Assembly: GCF_900100925.1 (NCBI RefSeq)
Contig: NZ_FNKO01000002.1
Location: forward strand, 186,001-250,000
Reading direction: 5' to 3'
Length of the DNA: 64,000 nucleotides
DNA from: Actinopolyspora saharensis
GTDB lineage: Bacteria > Actinomycetota > Actinomycetes > Mycobacteriales > Pseudonocardiaceae
Shown here piece after piece: positions 7,323 to 16,206 of this stretch. The translations under genes and the position numbers were made by a program. The stretch's first letter is position 1; the number at the start of each line of letters is the position of its first letter. Below the pieces are notes generated by a model, which did not search any database, was not told the DNA's origin, and worked only from the letters and a program-made list of their open reading frames with translations.

Positions 7323-10100
7323 TTGTCCCCGCACGGCAGTGACAACGGCGGCGCGAACTCCCCCCAACGAGTGCGGGTCATCCGCAACGGCATGGCCACG
7401 CAGCTCCCGGACATCGACCCGGAGGAAACCGACGAGTGGCTCGAGTCCTTCGACTCGGCGTTGTCCGCCGCGGGCAAGCAGCGCGCCCGGTACCTGATGC
7501 TGCGGCTGCTCCAGCGAGCCGGTGAGCAAGGAGTCGGAGTTCCCTCGCTGACCAGCACCGACTACGTCAACACCATTCCGACCGAACTCGAACCGTGGTT
7601 CCCCGGCGACGAGGAGACCGAACGGCGCTACCGGGCCTGGATGCGCTGGAACGCGGCCGTGATGGTGCACCGCGCGCAACGCCCCGGAATCGGCGTGGGC
7701 GGGCACATATCCTCCTTCGCCTCCTCGGCCAGCCTCTACGAGGTCGGTTTCAACTGGTTCTTCCGGGGCAAGGACGACCCGGGCGGCGGGGATCACCTCT
7801 ACATCCAGGGACACGCCTCCCCCGGCATATACGCTCGCGCCTTCCTCGAAGGCCGCCTCTCGGAGGAGCAGCTCGACGGATTCCGCCAGGAGTACTCGCA
7901 CGCGGGACCGGGCGGTGGTCTGCCCTCCTACCCGCACCCCAGGTCGATGCCGGAGTTCTGGGAGTTCCCCACCGTGTCGATGGGGCTCTCCCCGATGAAC
8001 GCGATCGCCCAGGCCCGGTTCAACCGGTACCTGCGGGACCGGGGGATCAAGGACACCAGCAGGCAGCACGTCTGGGCGTTCCTCGGCGACGGGGAGATGA
8101 ACGAGCCGGAGTCCCGCGGCATGCTCCAGGTCGCCGCGAACGAGGGCCTGGACAACCTCACGTTCGTGATCAACTGCAACCTGCAGCAACTGGACGGCCC
8201 AGTCCGGGGCAACGGGAAGATCGTCCAGGAGCTGGAGGCGTTCTTCCGCGGGGCGGGCTGGAACGTGATAAAGGTCATCTGGGGACGCGAGTGGGACCCG
8301 CTGCTGCACGCGGACCGGGACGGCGCGCTGATCAACCTGATGAACAGCACCCCGGACGGGGACTACCAGACCTACAAGGCCAACGACGGCGCGTTCGTGC
8401 GCGAGCACTTCTTCGGGAGGGACCCGCGCACCAAGGACATGGTCAAGGACTACACCGACGACCAGATCTGGGGGCTGCGCAGGGGCGGACACGACTACCG
8501 CAAGCTCTACGCCGCGTACAGGGCCGCGCTGGAGCACCACGGGCAGCCGACGGTCATCCTGGCCAAGACCATCAAGGGCTACGGGCTCGGGGCGCACTTC
8601 GAGGGCCGCAACGCCACCCACCAGATGAAGAAGCTCGCGCTGGACGACCTCAAGCTGTTCCGCGACAGCCTGCGCATCCCGATATCGGACGCCCAGCTGG
8701 ACGAGAACCCCTACCTGCCGCCCTACTACCACCCGGGAGCGGAGGCTCCCGAGATCCAGTACCTGCGGCAGCGGCGCGAGAAGCTCGGCGGCTACCTCCC
8801 GGAGCGCCGCACCCCGGCCAAGCCCCTGGTTCTTCCCGGCGACAAGGTCTACGACGTCGTGCGGCAGGGCTCCGGCAAGCAGGAGGTCGCCACGACCATG
8901 GCGTTCGTCCGCCTGCTGAAGGAGCTCGCCAAGGACTCCGAGGTGGGCCCGCGGCTGGTTCCGATCATCCCGGACGAGGCCCGCACCTTCGGGATGGACT
9001 CGATGTTCCCCTCCCAGAAGATCTACAACCCCGCGGGCCAGAACTACACGCCGGTGGACTACCAGCTGATGCTCGCCTACCGGGAGAGCGACCAGGGACA
9101 GATCCTGCACGAGGGCATCAACGAGGCGGGATCGGTGGCCTCGTTCACCGCGGCCGGGACGAGCTACGCCACGCACGGCGAGCCCATGATCCCGGTCTAC
9201 GTCTTCTACTCGATGTTCGGCTTCCAGCGCACCGGGGACGGGCTCTGGGCCGCGGGCGACCAGATGACGCGGGGTTTCCTGCTCGGGGCCACTGCGGGCC
9301 GCACCACGCTCGTGGGCGAGGGCCTGCAGCACGCGGACGGGCACTCGCTGCTGGTCGCGGCGACCAATCCGGCCGTGGTGTCCTACGACCCCGCCTGGGC
9401 GTTCGAGCTGGCCCACATCGTCCGGGACGGCCTGCGCAGGATGTACGGCGAGGCAGCCGAGAACGTCTTCTACTACCTCACCGTCTACAACGAGCCGTAC
9501 CAGCAGCCCCCGGAACCGGACGGTCTCGACGTGGAGGGACTGCTGCGCGGGCTGTACCGCTACCGGCGGGCGGAGCAGGACTCCGGGCTCCGGGCGCAGA
9601 TCCTGGTCTCGGGGGTGGCCATGCCCGAGGGGCTGCGCGCCCAGGAGCTGCTGCGCGACGAGTGGGGGGTGGCCGCCGACGTCTGGTCGGCCACCTCCTG
9701 GACCGAACTGCGCCGCGAGGCCGAGCGCGTCGACCAGGACGACCTGTTCGCCCCGGAGGAGGGAAGCGGGCAACCGCACGTCACCCGCGTGCTGCGCGAC
9801 GAGCCCGGGCCGGTGGTCGCGGTTAGCGACTGGATGCGCGCGGTGCCGGACCTCATCAGGCCGTGGGTGCCCACGGACATGACCACCCTGGGTGCGGACG
9901 GCTTCGGGTTCTCCGACACCAGGCCCGCCGCACGGCGGGTCTTCCGGGTCGACGCGGAGTCGACGGTGGTGGCCACGCTGGCGGCGCTGGCCCGACGGGG
10001 CGAGGTCGAGCGCTCCCGGGTCACCGAAGCGGCCGAGCGGTACCGCATAACCGATCCGCAGGCCGCCGGACCCCAGCTCTCCGAGTCCGGGGACGCCTGA
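7323..10100 (+). CDS. aceE: Pyruvate dehydrogenase E1 component, homodimeric type
   Basis: The thiamine-diphosphate-dependent E1 subunit of the pyruvate dehydrogenase complex, which decarboxylates pyruvate and transfers the acetyl group to lipoyl-E2. The best start is a TTG at 7323, six bases after GAGGAG, giving 925 residues, the normal size. Family blocks appear in order: [59 protein letters not shown], then the ThDP site [14 protein letters not shown] with [20 protein letters not shown], and C-terminal [13 protein letters not shown] and [12 protein letters not shown]. The E2 and E3 genes are not nearby, as is common in actinobacteria. A hairpin follows the stop. Starts upstream to 6963 would add about 120 residues without resemblance to the family. 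Confidence 0.95.
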   Translation: MSPHGSDNGGANSPQRVRVIRNGMATQLPDIDPEETDEWLESFDSALSAAGKQRARYLMLRLLQRAGEQGVGVPSLTSTDYVNTIPTELEPWFPGDEETERRYRAWMRWNAAVMVHRAQRPGIGVGGHISSFASSASLYEVGFNWFFRGKDDPGGGDHLYIQGHASPGIYARAFLEGRLSEEQLDGFRQEYSHAGPGGGLPSYPHPRSMPEFWEFPTVSMGLSPMNAIAQARFNRYLRDRGIKDTSRQHVWAFLGDGEMNEPESRGMLQVAANEGLDNLTFVINCNLQQLDGPVRGNGKIVQELEAFFRGAGWNVIKVIWGREWDPLLHADRDGALINLMNSTPDGDYQTYKANDGAFVREHFFGRDPRTKDMVKDYTDDQIWGLRRGGHDYRKLYAAYRAALEHHGQPTVILAKTIKGYGLGAHFEGRNATHQMKKLALDDLKLFRDSLRIPISDAQLDENPYLPPYYHPGAEAPEIQYLRQRREKLGGYLPERRTPAKPLVLPGDKVYDVVRQGSGKQEVATTMAFVRLLKELAKDSEVGPRLVPIIPDEARTFGMDSMFPSQKIYNPAGQNYTPVDYQLMLAYRESDQGQILHEGINEAGSVASFTAAGTSYATHGEPMIPVYVFYSMFGFQRTGDGLWAAGDQMTRGFLLGATAGRTTLVGEGLQHADGHSLLVAATNPAVVSYDPAWAFELAHIVRDGLRRMYGEAAENVFYYLTVYNEPYQQPPEPDGLDVEGLLRGLYRYRRAEQDSGLRAQILVSGVAMPEGLRAQELLRDEWGVAADVWSATSWTELRREAERVDQDDLFAPEEGSGQPHVTRVLRDEPGPVVAVSDWMRAVPDLIRPWVPTDMTTLGADGFGFSDTRPAARRVFRVDAESTVVATLAALARRGEVERSRVTEAAERYRITDPQAAGPQLSESGDA

Positions 10101-10767
10101 CGACGATCTCCCGGTCCGCCCGGTGGACAACGCCCCGCCCGCGCGGGCGGGGCGGGAAGGCCCTGGGCGCCCGAAGGCCCCGGGAGCTCGAATGTCCCGG
10201 GAGCTCGCCGTCCGAACCGGGGAGCACACCTCCGGGACCGCGGCGATCGCGACCTCCGGGCTCCCGGGCCCCCCGCGCCGGGGAGCACCGCGGTGCGGGG
10301 ACCGGGCACGTCGCGCGGTCACCGGAGAGCTCCCAGCGCCGAATGTGTGACCGAACACGTTCGTGCGAGAAGAAGGTGGTCCCGCGGGCGCGGTGTGGTA
10401 ACCAGTGTTCGGGTTCCGCGCGTCCACTTCCGGACCGGAGCCCGGTGCCGCGCCGCGGTGAGCGATTTTTCGGACATCCGGGACGGTCGCCGAGACGACC
10501 GGGCGAGCACGAGACGCCGAACTGTCCTCGGCGAGCACGCGGGCCGGAGCGAGCGGACGGCCCCTGCCGCGCGACGGAGAGTTCCCCTCACGACAGCGGC
10601 GACGAGTTCGCGCGCAGCCCGATCAGCGTCCCCCGAGCGGGCTCGTCCCCGGACCGCCCCGACGTCGCGCACGGCGCCCGTCGGCGTGGTCGCCCCACCC
10701 CCGGACGACCGGGCGACGTGCGGCCGCGGGCACCGACCGACCTCGTCCCGCCTTCCAGGGAGATCAG
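10101..10767. other. Long GC-rich intergenic region after aceE, no gene recognised
   Basis: 667 bases between aceE and the DUF3263 gene. It starts with a probable terminator (10131-10154). A 12-base direct repeat, CCCGGGAGCTCG, occurs at 10179-10190 and 10196-10207 (17-base period). Reading frames cross it on both strands but have the composition of random GC-rich DNA and no recognisable domain. The promoter of the DUF3263 gene should lie near the right end. Confidence 0.5.
10131..10154 (+). terminator. Perfect GC-rich palindrome after aceE, probable terminator
   Basis: A 24-base perfect palindrome (arms 10131-10142 and 10143-10154, C and G only except none mismatched) begins 30 bases past the aceE stop. 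It has no U tract, as is usual for actinobacterial terminators. Confidence 0.6.
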
Positions 10768-11040
10768 GTGAACGACACCGACCGGGCCATCCTCGACTTC
10801 GAGAGCGAGTGGTGGCGGCACTCCGGTACCAAGGAGCGGCTCGTCCAGGAGCGGTTCGGCTTATCCGCCACCAGGTACTACCAGCGGTTGAACCGGCTGC
10901 TGGACGACCCGGAGGCGCTCGAGCAGGCACCCGCCCTCGTCAACAGGCTGCTGCGGGTGCGGGACCGCGGGACGGCGCGGGGGCCGGACGAGCCCACGCG
11001 GTCCACCGCGGAGGACGAGCACGACGACCCGCGGGGCTGA
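10768..11040 (+). CDS. DUF3263 domain protein
   Basis: A 90-residue protein starting at GTG 10768 behind AGGGAG. The first 65 residues match DUF3263: AILDFESEWWRH, then KERLVQERFGLSATRYYQRL and a helix ending PALVNRLLRVRDR. The RFGLSATRYYQRLNRLLD segment reads like a helix-turn-helix, so a DNA-binding role is possible, but the family has no established function. The C-terminal 25 residues are charged and look disordered. It sits 70 bases upstream of fasR on the same strand. Confidence 0.85.
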   Translation: MNDTDRAILDFESEWWRHSGTKERLVQERFGLSATRYYQRLNRLLDDPEALEQAPALVNRLLRVRDRGTARGPDEPTRSTAEDEHDDPRG

Positions 11041-11110
11041 ACCGTCCCCGAGCGCGAGCAGCGCTCCCTTCGTACCACCGCAACCGGCCTCGCCGGAGCG
11101 TGCGAGCCTG

Positions 11111-12334
11111 GTGACCATGCAGGGCGGGGACGAGGAGAACGGCGCTTCGGGTTCGGCCGGGACCGAGCTGTCGGCCAGCACCCTACGACGGTTGGAACGC
11201 GCCTCCGGTGGCCTGGCCACCGCGAGCATCACCGCCATGGAGCAGCGGCTCCCGTGGTTCTCCAGACTTCCCGCCGATCAGCGCTCCAACGTGCTGCTGG
11301 TCACCCAGACCGGGGTCTCCAACTTCGTCTCCTGGCTGCAGGACCCCACCGAGGCCATCCGGCTCACCGCCGAGGCCTTCCGCGCCGCCCCGCGGGACCT
11401 CTCGCGCTGGGTGAGCCTGCGCCAGACGCTCGAGATGGTCCGCACGGCCATCGACGTGTTCGAGCAGCGACTCCCCGACCTGGCCAAGGACGACGCCGAG
11501 CGGGTGCTGCTGACGGAGTCGATCCTGCGCTACACGCGCGAGATAGCCTTCGCCGCCGCCACCTCCTACGCTGCCGCGGCCGAGGCCAGGGGCGCCTGGG
11601 ACGCGCGACTGGAAGCCCTCGTCGTCGACGGGATCGTCCGCGGCGACGCGGAGGAGTCCCTGCTCTCCCGTGCGGCCGCGCTCGGCTGGGAGCCCTCCTC
11701 GGAGGCCACCGTGCTCGTGGGCAGCGCCCCCTCCGACGACCCCCCGAGCATCGTCTACCAGGTGCGCAGCAGGGCCGCCCGCGCCGGGAGGTCGGTGCTG
11801 CTCGGCGTGCAGGGGAGCAGGCTGGTCGTGGTGTTCGGCGAGGCCTCGGACGGGCGCGCGGTGCGGGACCCGGCGGCCACGCTCGCGGAGGCCTTCGGCG
11901 AGGGGCCCGTCGTCGTCGGTCCCACAGTCGCCAGCCTGGCCGAGGCGCACCGCTCGGCCGGGGACGCCATGTCGGGGCTGCGCGCGGTGGTGGCCTGGCC
12001 CGACGCCCCGCGCCCGGTGGCGTCGGCGGACCTGCTGCCGGAGCGCGCGCTGGCCGGGGATCCGGAAGCCGAGCGGCTGATGGTCGAGGGGATCGTGCTC
12101 CCGCTGACCGATTCGGGAGGGGCCCTCATGGAGACCCTGGACACCTACCTCGAGGTCGGGGGCGTGCTGGAGAGCTGTGCGCGCAAGCTGTACGTGCACC
12201 CGAACACGGTCCGCTACCGGCTGCGGCGGATCTCGGAGGTCACGGGACGCACCCCCTCGAACCCCCGCGGAGCGCACACCCTGCGGGTGGCGCTGGGGGT
12301 GGGCAGGCTCGCCAAGTCGCGCGGACTCTGGTGA
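11111..12334 (+). CDS. fasR: PucR-family regulator of fatty-acid synthesis (FasR)
   Basis: A 407-residue transcription factor immediately upstream of the FAS-II operon. The middle part resembles a GGDEF-like PucR regulatory domain, and the C-terminus has the PucR HTH: YLEVGGVLESCARKLYVHPN followed by TVRYRLRRISEVTG (about residues 346-381). In Streptomyces coelicolor the orthologous FasR activates the fabD-fabH-acpP-fabF operon, and M. tuberculosis has a PucR-type gene in the same position. The start is GTG 11111 (a second start, ATG, two codons on). There are 271 bases to fabD, enough for a separate, FasR-controlled promoter. Confidence 0.88.
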   Translation: MTMQGGDEENGASGSAGTELSASTLRRLERASGGLATASITAMEQRLPWFSRLPADQRSNVLLVTQTGVSNFVSWLQDPTEAIRLTAEAFRAAPRDLSRWVSLRQTLEMVRTAIDVFEQRLPDLAKDDAERVLLTESILRYTREIAFAAATSYAAAAEARGAWDARLEALVVDGIVRGDAEESLLSRAAALGWEPSSEATVLVGSAPSDDPPSIVYQVRSRAARAGRSVLLGVQGSRLVVVFGEASDGRAVRDPAATLAEAFGEGPVVVGPTVASLAEAHRSAGDAMSGLRAVVAWPDAPRPVASADLLPERALAGDPEAERLMVEGIVLPLTDSGGALMETLDTYLEVGGVLESCARKLYVHPNTVRYRLRRISEVTGRTPSNPRGAHTLRVALGVGRLAKSRGLW

Positions 12335-12518
12335 GCTGAGCCGCGCCACGATCCCCTCGCGTGACCCGCGTCCCTCGCGGAGCCTTGGAAGCTCGTCATC
12401 AAGTGTGTAGGCTCGCTCACGCAGCGAAGATTCGGACAGGGTTTGTTGTCCCCAACCACACCCGTTCATCGTGGTCAACGACCGCACACGCCTGGATAAC
12501 GATGATGTCACAGGCCTG

Positions 12519-12539
12519 ATTTGTAGGGACTCCACAAAT
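12519..12539. promoter_or_regulatory. 21-bp dyad upstream of fabD, candidate FasR operator
   Basis: An inverted repeat with arms ATTTGT (12519-12524) and ACAAAT (12534-12539), with further partial symmetry inside (GG.../...CC). It is one of the few A/T-rich spots in the fasR-fabD gap and lies 67 bases before the fabD start. Position and symmetry suit an operator for FasR; the assignment is inference. Its extension into a TTTTT run could also be part of a -10 or leader element. Confidence 0.45.
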
Positions 12540-12605
12540 TTTTCGGGCTGACTTCGTTGGCGGCGGCATCACGTGCACCCGGTCCGAACGTGTTCAGTGT
12601 TGAGT

Positions 12606-13553
12606 GTGATCGCGCTGCTAGCTCCCGGCCAGGGCGCCCAGACGCCCGGCATGCTCCAACCGTGGTTGGAACTGGACGGAACAGAGCAACGTCTGACCGA
12701 GTGGTCCGAGATCACCGGTCTCGACCTGATCCGGCTCGGTACCACCGCGGACGCCGAAGAGATCAAGGACACCTCGGTAACCCAGCCCCTGGTGGTGGCC
12801 AACGCGCTGCTCGCCGCCGAGCAGCTGGAGAAACAGCTGGGTGGCCTTCCGCAGGACCTCCCCGTGGCGGGTCACTCCATCGGCGAGCTGGCCGCGGCCG
12901 CGCTCGCCGGAGTGCTCGACTTCTCCGAGGCGATGTCCCTCGCCGCGGTGCGCGGCAGGGAGATGGCCGCGGCGTGCGCCTTCGAACCGACCGGCATGTC
13001 GGCGGTGCTCGGAGGTTCTCCGGAGGAGGTGCTCTCCCGGCTGTCCGAGCTCGATCTGCAACCGGCCAACCGCAACGGAGCCGGACAGATCGTGGCCGCG
13101 GGCCGCTCGGAGGCCCTCGAGAAGCTCGCCGCCGAGCCGCCCGAGGGCAGCAGGGTGCGTCCCCTGGCGGTCGCGGGTGCCTTCCACACGGCGTTCATGT
13201 CCCCCGCGCGGGAGGCTCTCTCGACCCACGCGAACAAGCTCTCCCCGGAGAACGCGCGGCGCCCGATGCTGTCCAACGCGGACGGCGCCGCGCTGACCGA
13301 CGGCTCGGAGATACTGCGCAGGCTGGTCGACCAGGTCACCCGGCCCGTTCGCTGGGACTCCTGCATGGCCACGCTCGACGAGCGCGGTGTGACCTCCGTG
13401 ATCGAGCTTCCCCCCGCCGGAACCCTGTCGGGCATGGTCCGCCGGGAGCTCAAGGGCACCCAGGCGGTCGCCGTGAAGACACCCGCCGACCTGGACAAGG
13501 CCACGAACGCGCTGGCCTCCCACGGCCAGACCGATTCGGAGAACGACTCGTGA
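12606..13553 (+). CDS. fabD: Malonyl-CoA:ACP malonyltransferase
   Basis: Loads malonyl groups from CoA onto ACP for FAS-II chain extension. The GTG at 12606 gives a 315-residue protein beginning VIALLAPGQGAQTPGM, as expected for actinobacterial FabD; in-frame GTG/TTG codons at 12573, 12597 and 12600 are alternatives. The nucleophile is Ser91 in GHSIGEL (the common form is GHSLGE), and the catalytic histidine is His194 in GAFHTAFMSP. It is the first gene of fabD-fabH-acpP-fabF-accD; its stop overlaps the fabH start by four bases. No mismatch with a working enzyme is visible. Confidence 0.93.
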   Translation: MIALLAPGQGAQTPGMLQPWLELDGTEQRLTEWSEITGLDLIRLGTTADAEEIKDTSVTQPLVVANALLAAEQLEKQLGGLPQDLPVAGHSIGELAAAALAGVLDFSEAMSLAAVRGREMAAACAFEPTGMSAVLGGSPEEVLSRLSELDLQPANRNGAGQIVAAGRSEALEKLAAEPPEGSRVRPLAVAGAFHTAFMSPAREALSTHANKLSPENARRPMLSNADGAALTDGSEILRRLVDQVTRPVRWDSCMATLDERGVTSVIELPPAGTLSGMVRRELKGTQAVAVKTPADLDKATNALASHGQTDSENDS

Positions 13554-14533
13554 GCAAGACGTCGACACTGAGCCTCACCGAAGGCCCCAACGCCACGCGG
13601 GTCGTGGGGTTCGGTAGCGCGCAGGGCAACCGGGTCGTCACCAACGACGACCTGGCGCGCATCGTGGACACCAACGACGAGTGGATCCAGCAGCGCGTCG
13701 GCATCGTCAGCCGCAGGCTCGGCGAGGACCACCAGACCGTGGTGAGCATGGCCGTCGAGGCAGGCTCCAAGGCGATCGCCGACGCGGGGCTGTCCCCCGC
13801 CGATGTGGACCAGGTGATCATCGCCACCTGCACGATGCCGGGACCGATCCCGAACGCCGCCGCCCAGGTCGCCGACCAGATCGGCATCAAGGCCCCGGGG
13901 GCGTTCGATCTCAACGCGGCCTGCGCGGGGTTCTGCTACGGCCTCAACACCGCCTCGGACTTCATACGTGCCGGTTCGGCGCGCAACGTCCTGGTGATCG
14001 GGGCCGAGCGCTTCCAGGAGTGGCTCGACTGGCAGGACAGGGCGAACTGCATCATCTTCGCCGACGGCGCGGGTGCGGCCGTGGTCTCCCCCGCCGAGCA
14101 GCCGTCCATCGGACCGGCCACGCTCGGCAGCGCGGGCGACATGGTCGACACCATCTACCTGCGCGAGAACCGCTACATCTACCAGGAGGGGCAGACCGTC
14201 TTCCGCTGGGCGACCTCGGAAGTGGCCCCCGTGGCCAGCCGCGCGGTGGAACGGGCCGGTCTGCAGCTGTCCGACGTGGACGCGCTGGTGGCCCACCAGG
14301 CCAACCTGCGCATCGTCGAGGCCATCGCCAAGAAGCTGCAGAACCAGGGAGCCCGTGACGACCTCGTGGTCGCCCGTGACATCGTGCATTCCGGCAACAC
14401 GTCGGCCGCGTCCATCCCGCTGGCGATCGACCACATGCGGTCGGCCGGGGAGATAAACAGCGGGGACGTGCTGCTGCTGGTCGGCTTCGGGGCAGGGTTG
14501 TCCTACGCGGGCCAAGTGATCATCTGTCCGTGA
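13550..14533 (+). CDS. fabH: Beta-ketoacyl-ACP synthase III
   Basis: A 327-residue condensing enzyme that starts fatty-acid synthesis by joining an acyl-CoA primer (branched primers in most actinobacteria) to malonyl-ACP. The Cys-His-Asn triad is visible: Cys125 in NAACAGFC, His249 in VAHQAN and Asn283 in HSGNTSAAS. The start GTG overlaps the fabD stop (GTGA), so the two are coupled. GFGAGLSYAGQVI closes the thiolase fold. Mycobacterium keeps its fabH elsewhere, whereas Streptomyces has it here, so the operon follows the Streptomyces layout. Confidence 0.95.
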   Translation: MSKTSTLSLTEGPNATRVVGFGSAQGNRVVTNDDLARIVDTNDEWIQQRVGIVSRRLGEDHQTVVSMAVEAGSKAIADAGLSPADVDQVIIATCTMPGPIPNAAAQVADQIGIKAPGAFDLNAACAGFCYGLNTASDFIRAGSARNVLVIGAERFQEWLDWQDRANCIIFADGAGAAVVSPAEQPSIGPATLGSAGDMVDTIYLRENRYIYQEGQTVFRWATSEVAPVASRAVERAGLQLSDVDALVAHQANLRIVEAIAKKLQNQGARDDLVVARDIVHSGNTSAASIPLAIDHMRSAGEINSGDVLLLVGFGAGLSYAGQVIICP

Positions 14534-14604
14534 ACACCGCGGCTCCACGGGTTAGTGCCCGGCTCGGAGCCCGAGCTATTTGTTCGAAACAGGAAGGACC
14601 GAAC

Positions 14605-14844
14605 GTGGCGAACGAGGAAATCACCCAGGGCCTGGCGACCATCGTTGAGGAGGTCGCCGGTGTCGACGCCGAGGAAGTCTCCGTCGAGAAGTCGTTCGTC
14701 GACGACCTGGACATCGACTCGCTTTCCATGGTGGAGATCGCCGTCCAAGCCGAGGACAAGTTCGGGGTCAAGATCCCCGATGACGAACTGGCCAACCTCA
14801 AGACCGTGGGCGATGCGGTGGACTACATCGTCAAGAACGCATGA
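14605..14844 (+). CDS. acpP: Acyl carrier protein
   Basis: A 79-residue acidic carrier protein. The GTG at 14605 follows AGGAAGG at 14591-14597; the in-frame upstream start at 14530 would only add junk. The 4'-phosphopantetheine attachment site is Ser39 in DDLDIDSLSMVE. It carries the growing acyl chain between FabD, FabH, FabF and the reductases, which are not encoded here. Its stop overlaps the fabF start (ATGA). Confidence 0.96.
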   Translation: MANEEITQGLATIVEEVAGVDAEEVSVEKSFVDDLDIDSLSMVEIAVQAEDKFGVKIPDDELANLKTVGDAVDYIVKNA

Positions 14845-16088
14845 CGACCAAGGACGTTGTGATCACCGGGATGGGCGCGACGACTCCGCTCGGCGGGGAC
14901 GTCGCGTCCACCTGGGACGGTTTGCTGAACGGTGCCAGCGGCGGCCGCACGATCGCCGAGGACTGGGTCGACACCTACGAGCTGCCCGCCAGGATCGCGG
15001 CGCCGCTCGCCGTGGAGCCCTCCGAGGTGCTCCCCCGGGTGCGCCTGCGGCGCATGGACCGCTGTGAGCAGGTCGCGCTCATCGCCGCGCGGCAGGCGTG
15101 GGCGGACGCCGGGTTCGAACTGCCCGACGAGGAGAACCAGTCGGTCGATCCCGACCGGCTCGGGGTCTCCATCGGCACCGGAGTGGGCGGGCCCAGCACG
15201 CTGCTCGACCAGCACGAGGTCCTGAAGTCGCAGGGCCTGCGCAAGGTTTCCCCCCTGACGGTGCCGATGCTGATGCCCAACGGCCCGGCCGCGCACGTGA
15301 GCCTCGAGCTCAAGGCCAGGGCGGGGGTGCACACGCCCGCCTCGGCCTGCGCCTCGGGCGCCGAGGGGCTGGCCAACGCGCTCGACATGATTCGGGCGGG
15401 GCGTGCCGACGTCGTGGTCGCCGGTGGCGCCGAGGCCTGCATCCGGCCGATCACCGTGGCCGGGTTCTCGCAGTCGCGCACGTTGAGCACCCGCAACGAC
15501 GACCCCGAGGGGGCCTCGCGTCCGTTCGACACCGATCGGGACGGCTTCGTGATGGGCGAGGGCTCGGGCGTGCTGGTGCTGGAAAGCGCCGAGCACGCCG
15601 CGGCCAGGGGAGCCAGGGTCTACGCCCGGCTCGCCGGGGCGGGCATCACCGCCGACGCCTATCACATAACCGGTTCCCACCCGGAGGGTCTCGGGCAGAT
15701 CAACGCGATCAACACGGCCATCGGAACGGGCGGACTGTCCACCACGGACATCGAGCACGTCAACGCGCACGCCACCGCCACGGTGGTGGGGGACGTGGGA
15801 GAGGCCACGGCCATCCGCAAGGCGCTCGGGGATCACGTGCTGCTCACGGCTCCCAAGGGAGCACTGGGACACATCGTCGGCGGAGCCGGCGCGGTGGAAA
15901 GCATCGTGACGGTGCTTTCGCTGTACAACGGGGTGATTCCTGCCACGCGGAACCTGGAGAACCCCGACCCGAAGGTCGAGCTCGAAGTCGTCGCGGGCGA
16001 ACCGCGGCAGAAGGCGCTGAACGCCGCGGTCAACGACTCCTTCGGCTTCGGCGGCCACAACGTCGCACTGGCCTTCACCCGGACGTGA
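14841..16088 (+). CDS. fabF: Beta-ketoacyl-ACP synthase II
   Basis: A 415-residue elongating condensing enzyme. The catalytic residues are Cys170 (TPASACASGAEGL), His310 (HVNAHATAT) and His344 (KGALGHIVGGAGAVES), and the C-terminus has NDSFGFGGHNVALAF. It extends acyl-ACP by two carbons per turn with malonyl-ACP. In mycobacteria this position is occupied by the tandem kasA-kasB pair for meromycolate chains; only one copy is present here, in keeping with an organism without long mycolates (inference). Translationally coupled to acpP. Confidence 0.96.
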   Translation: MTTKDVVITGMGATTPLGGDVASTWDGLLNGASGGRTIAEDWVDTYELPARIAAPLAVEPSEVLPRVRLRRMDRCEQVALIAARQAWADAGFELPDEENQSVDPDRLGVSIGTGVGGPSTLLDQHEVLKSQGLRKVSPLTVPMLMPNGPAAHVSLELKARAGVHTPASACASGAEGLANALDMIRAGRADVVVAGGAEACIRPITVAGFSQSRTLSTRNDDPEGASRPFDTDRDGFVMGEGSGVLVLESAEHAAARGARVYARLAGAGITADAYHITGSHPEGLGQINAINTAIGTGGLSTTDIEHVNAHATATVVGDVGEATAIRKALGDHVLLTAPKGALGHIVGGAGAVESIVTVLSLYNGVIPATRNLENPDPKVELEVVAGEPRQKALNAAVNDSFGFGGHNVALAFTRT

Positions 16089-16206
16089 ACACGACCGGGT
16101 TCGGAAACGCCGGTGTGCGGGTTCCGTCACCACAACGGGCGGAACCCGCACTCCCCGCCCGACGAGCAACCGACATCACCCATCGTCAGTCAACATCGGA
16201 GCACCC

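Noticed and set aside
10345..10362. LexA/SOS box (GAAC...GTTC) near 10352 and 12586
   Set aside because: The half-sites are separated by only two bases rather than four, and neither site precedes a DNA-repair gene.
6864..10538. A 1370-codon open frame on the minus strand through the aceE region
   Set aside because: Only its 3' end (6426-6863) encodes a real DUF3052 protein; the rest is the antisense of aceE and reflects high GC content.
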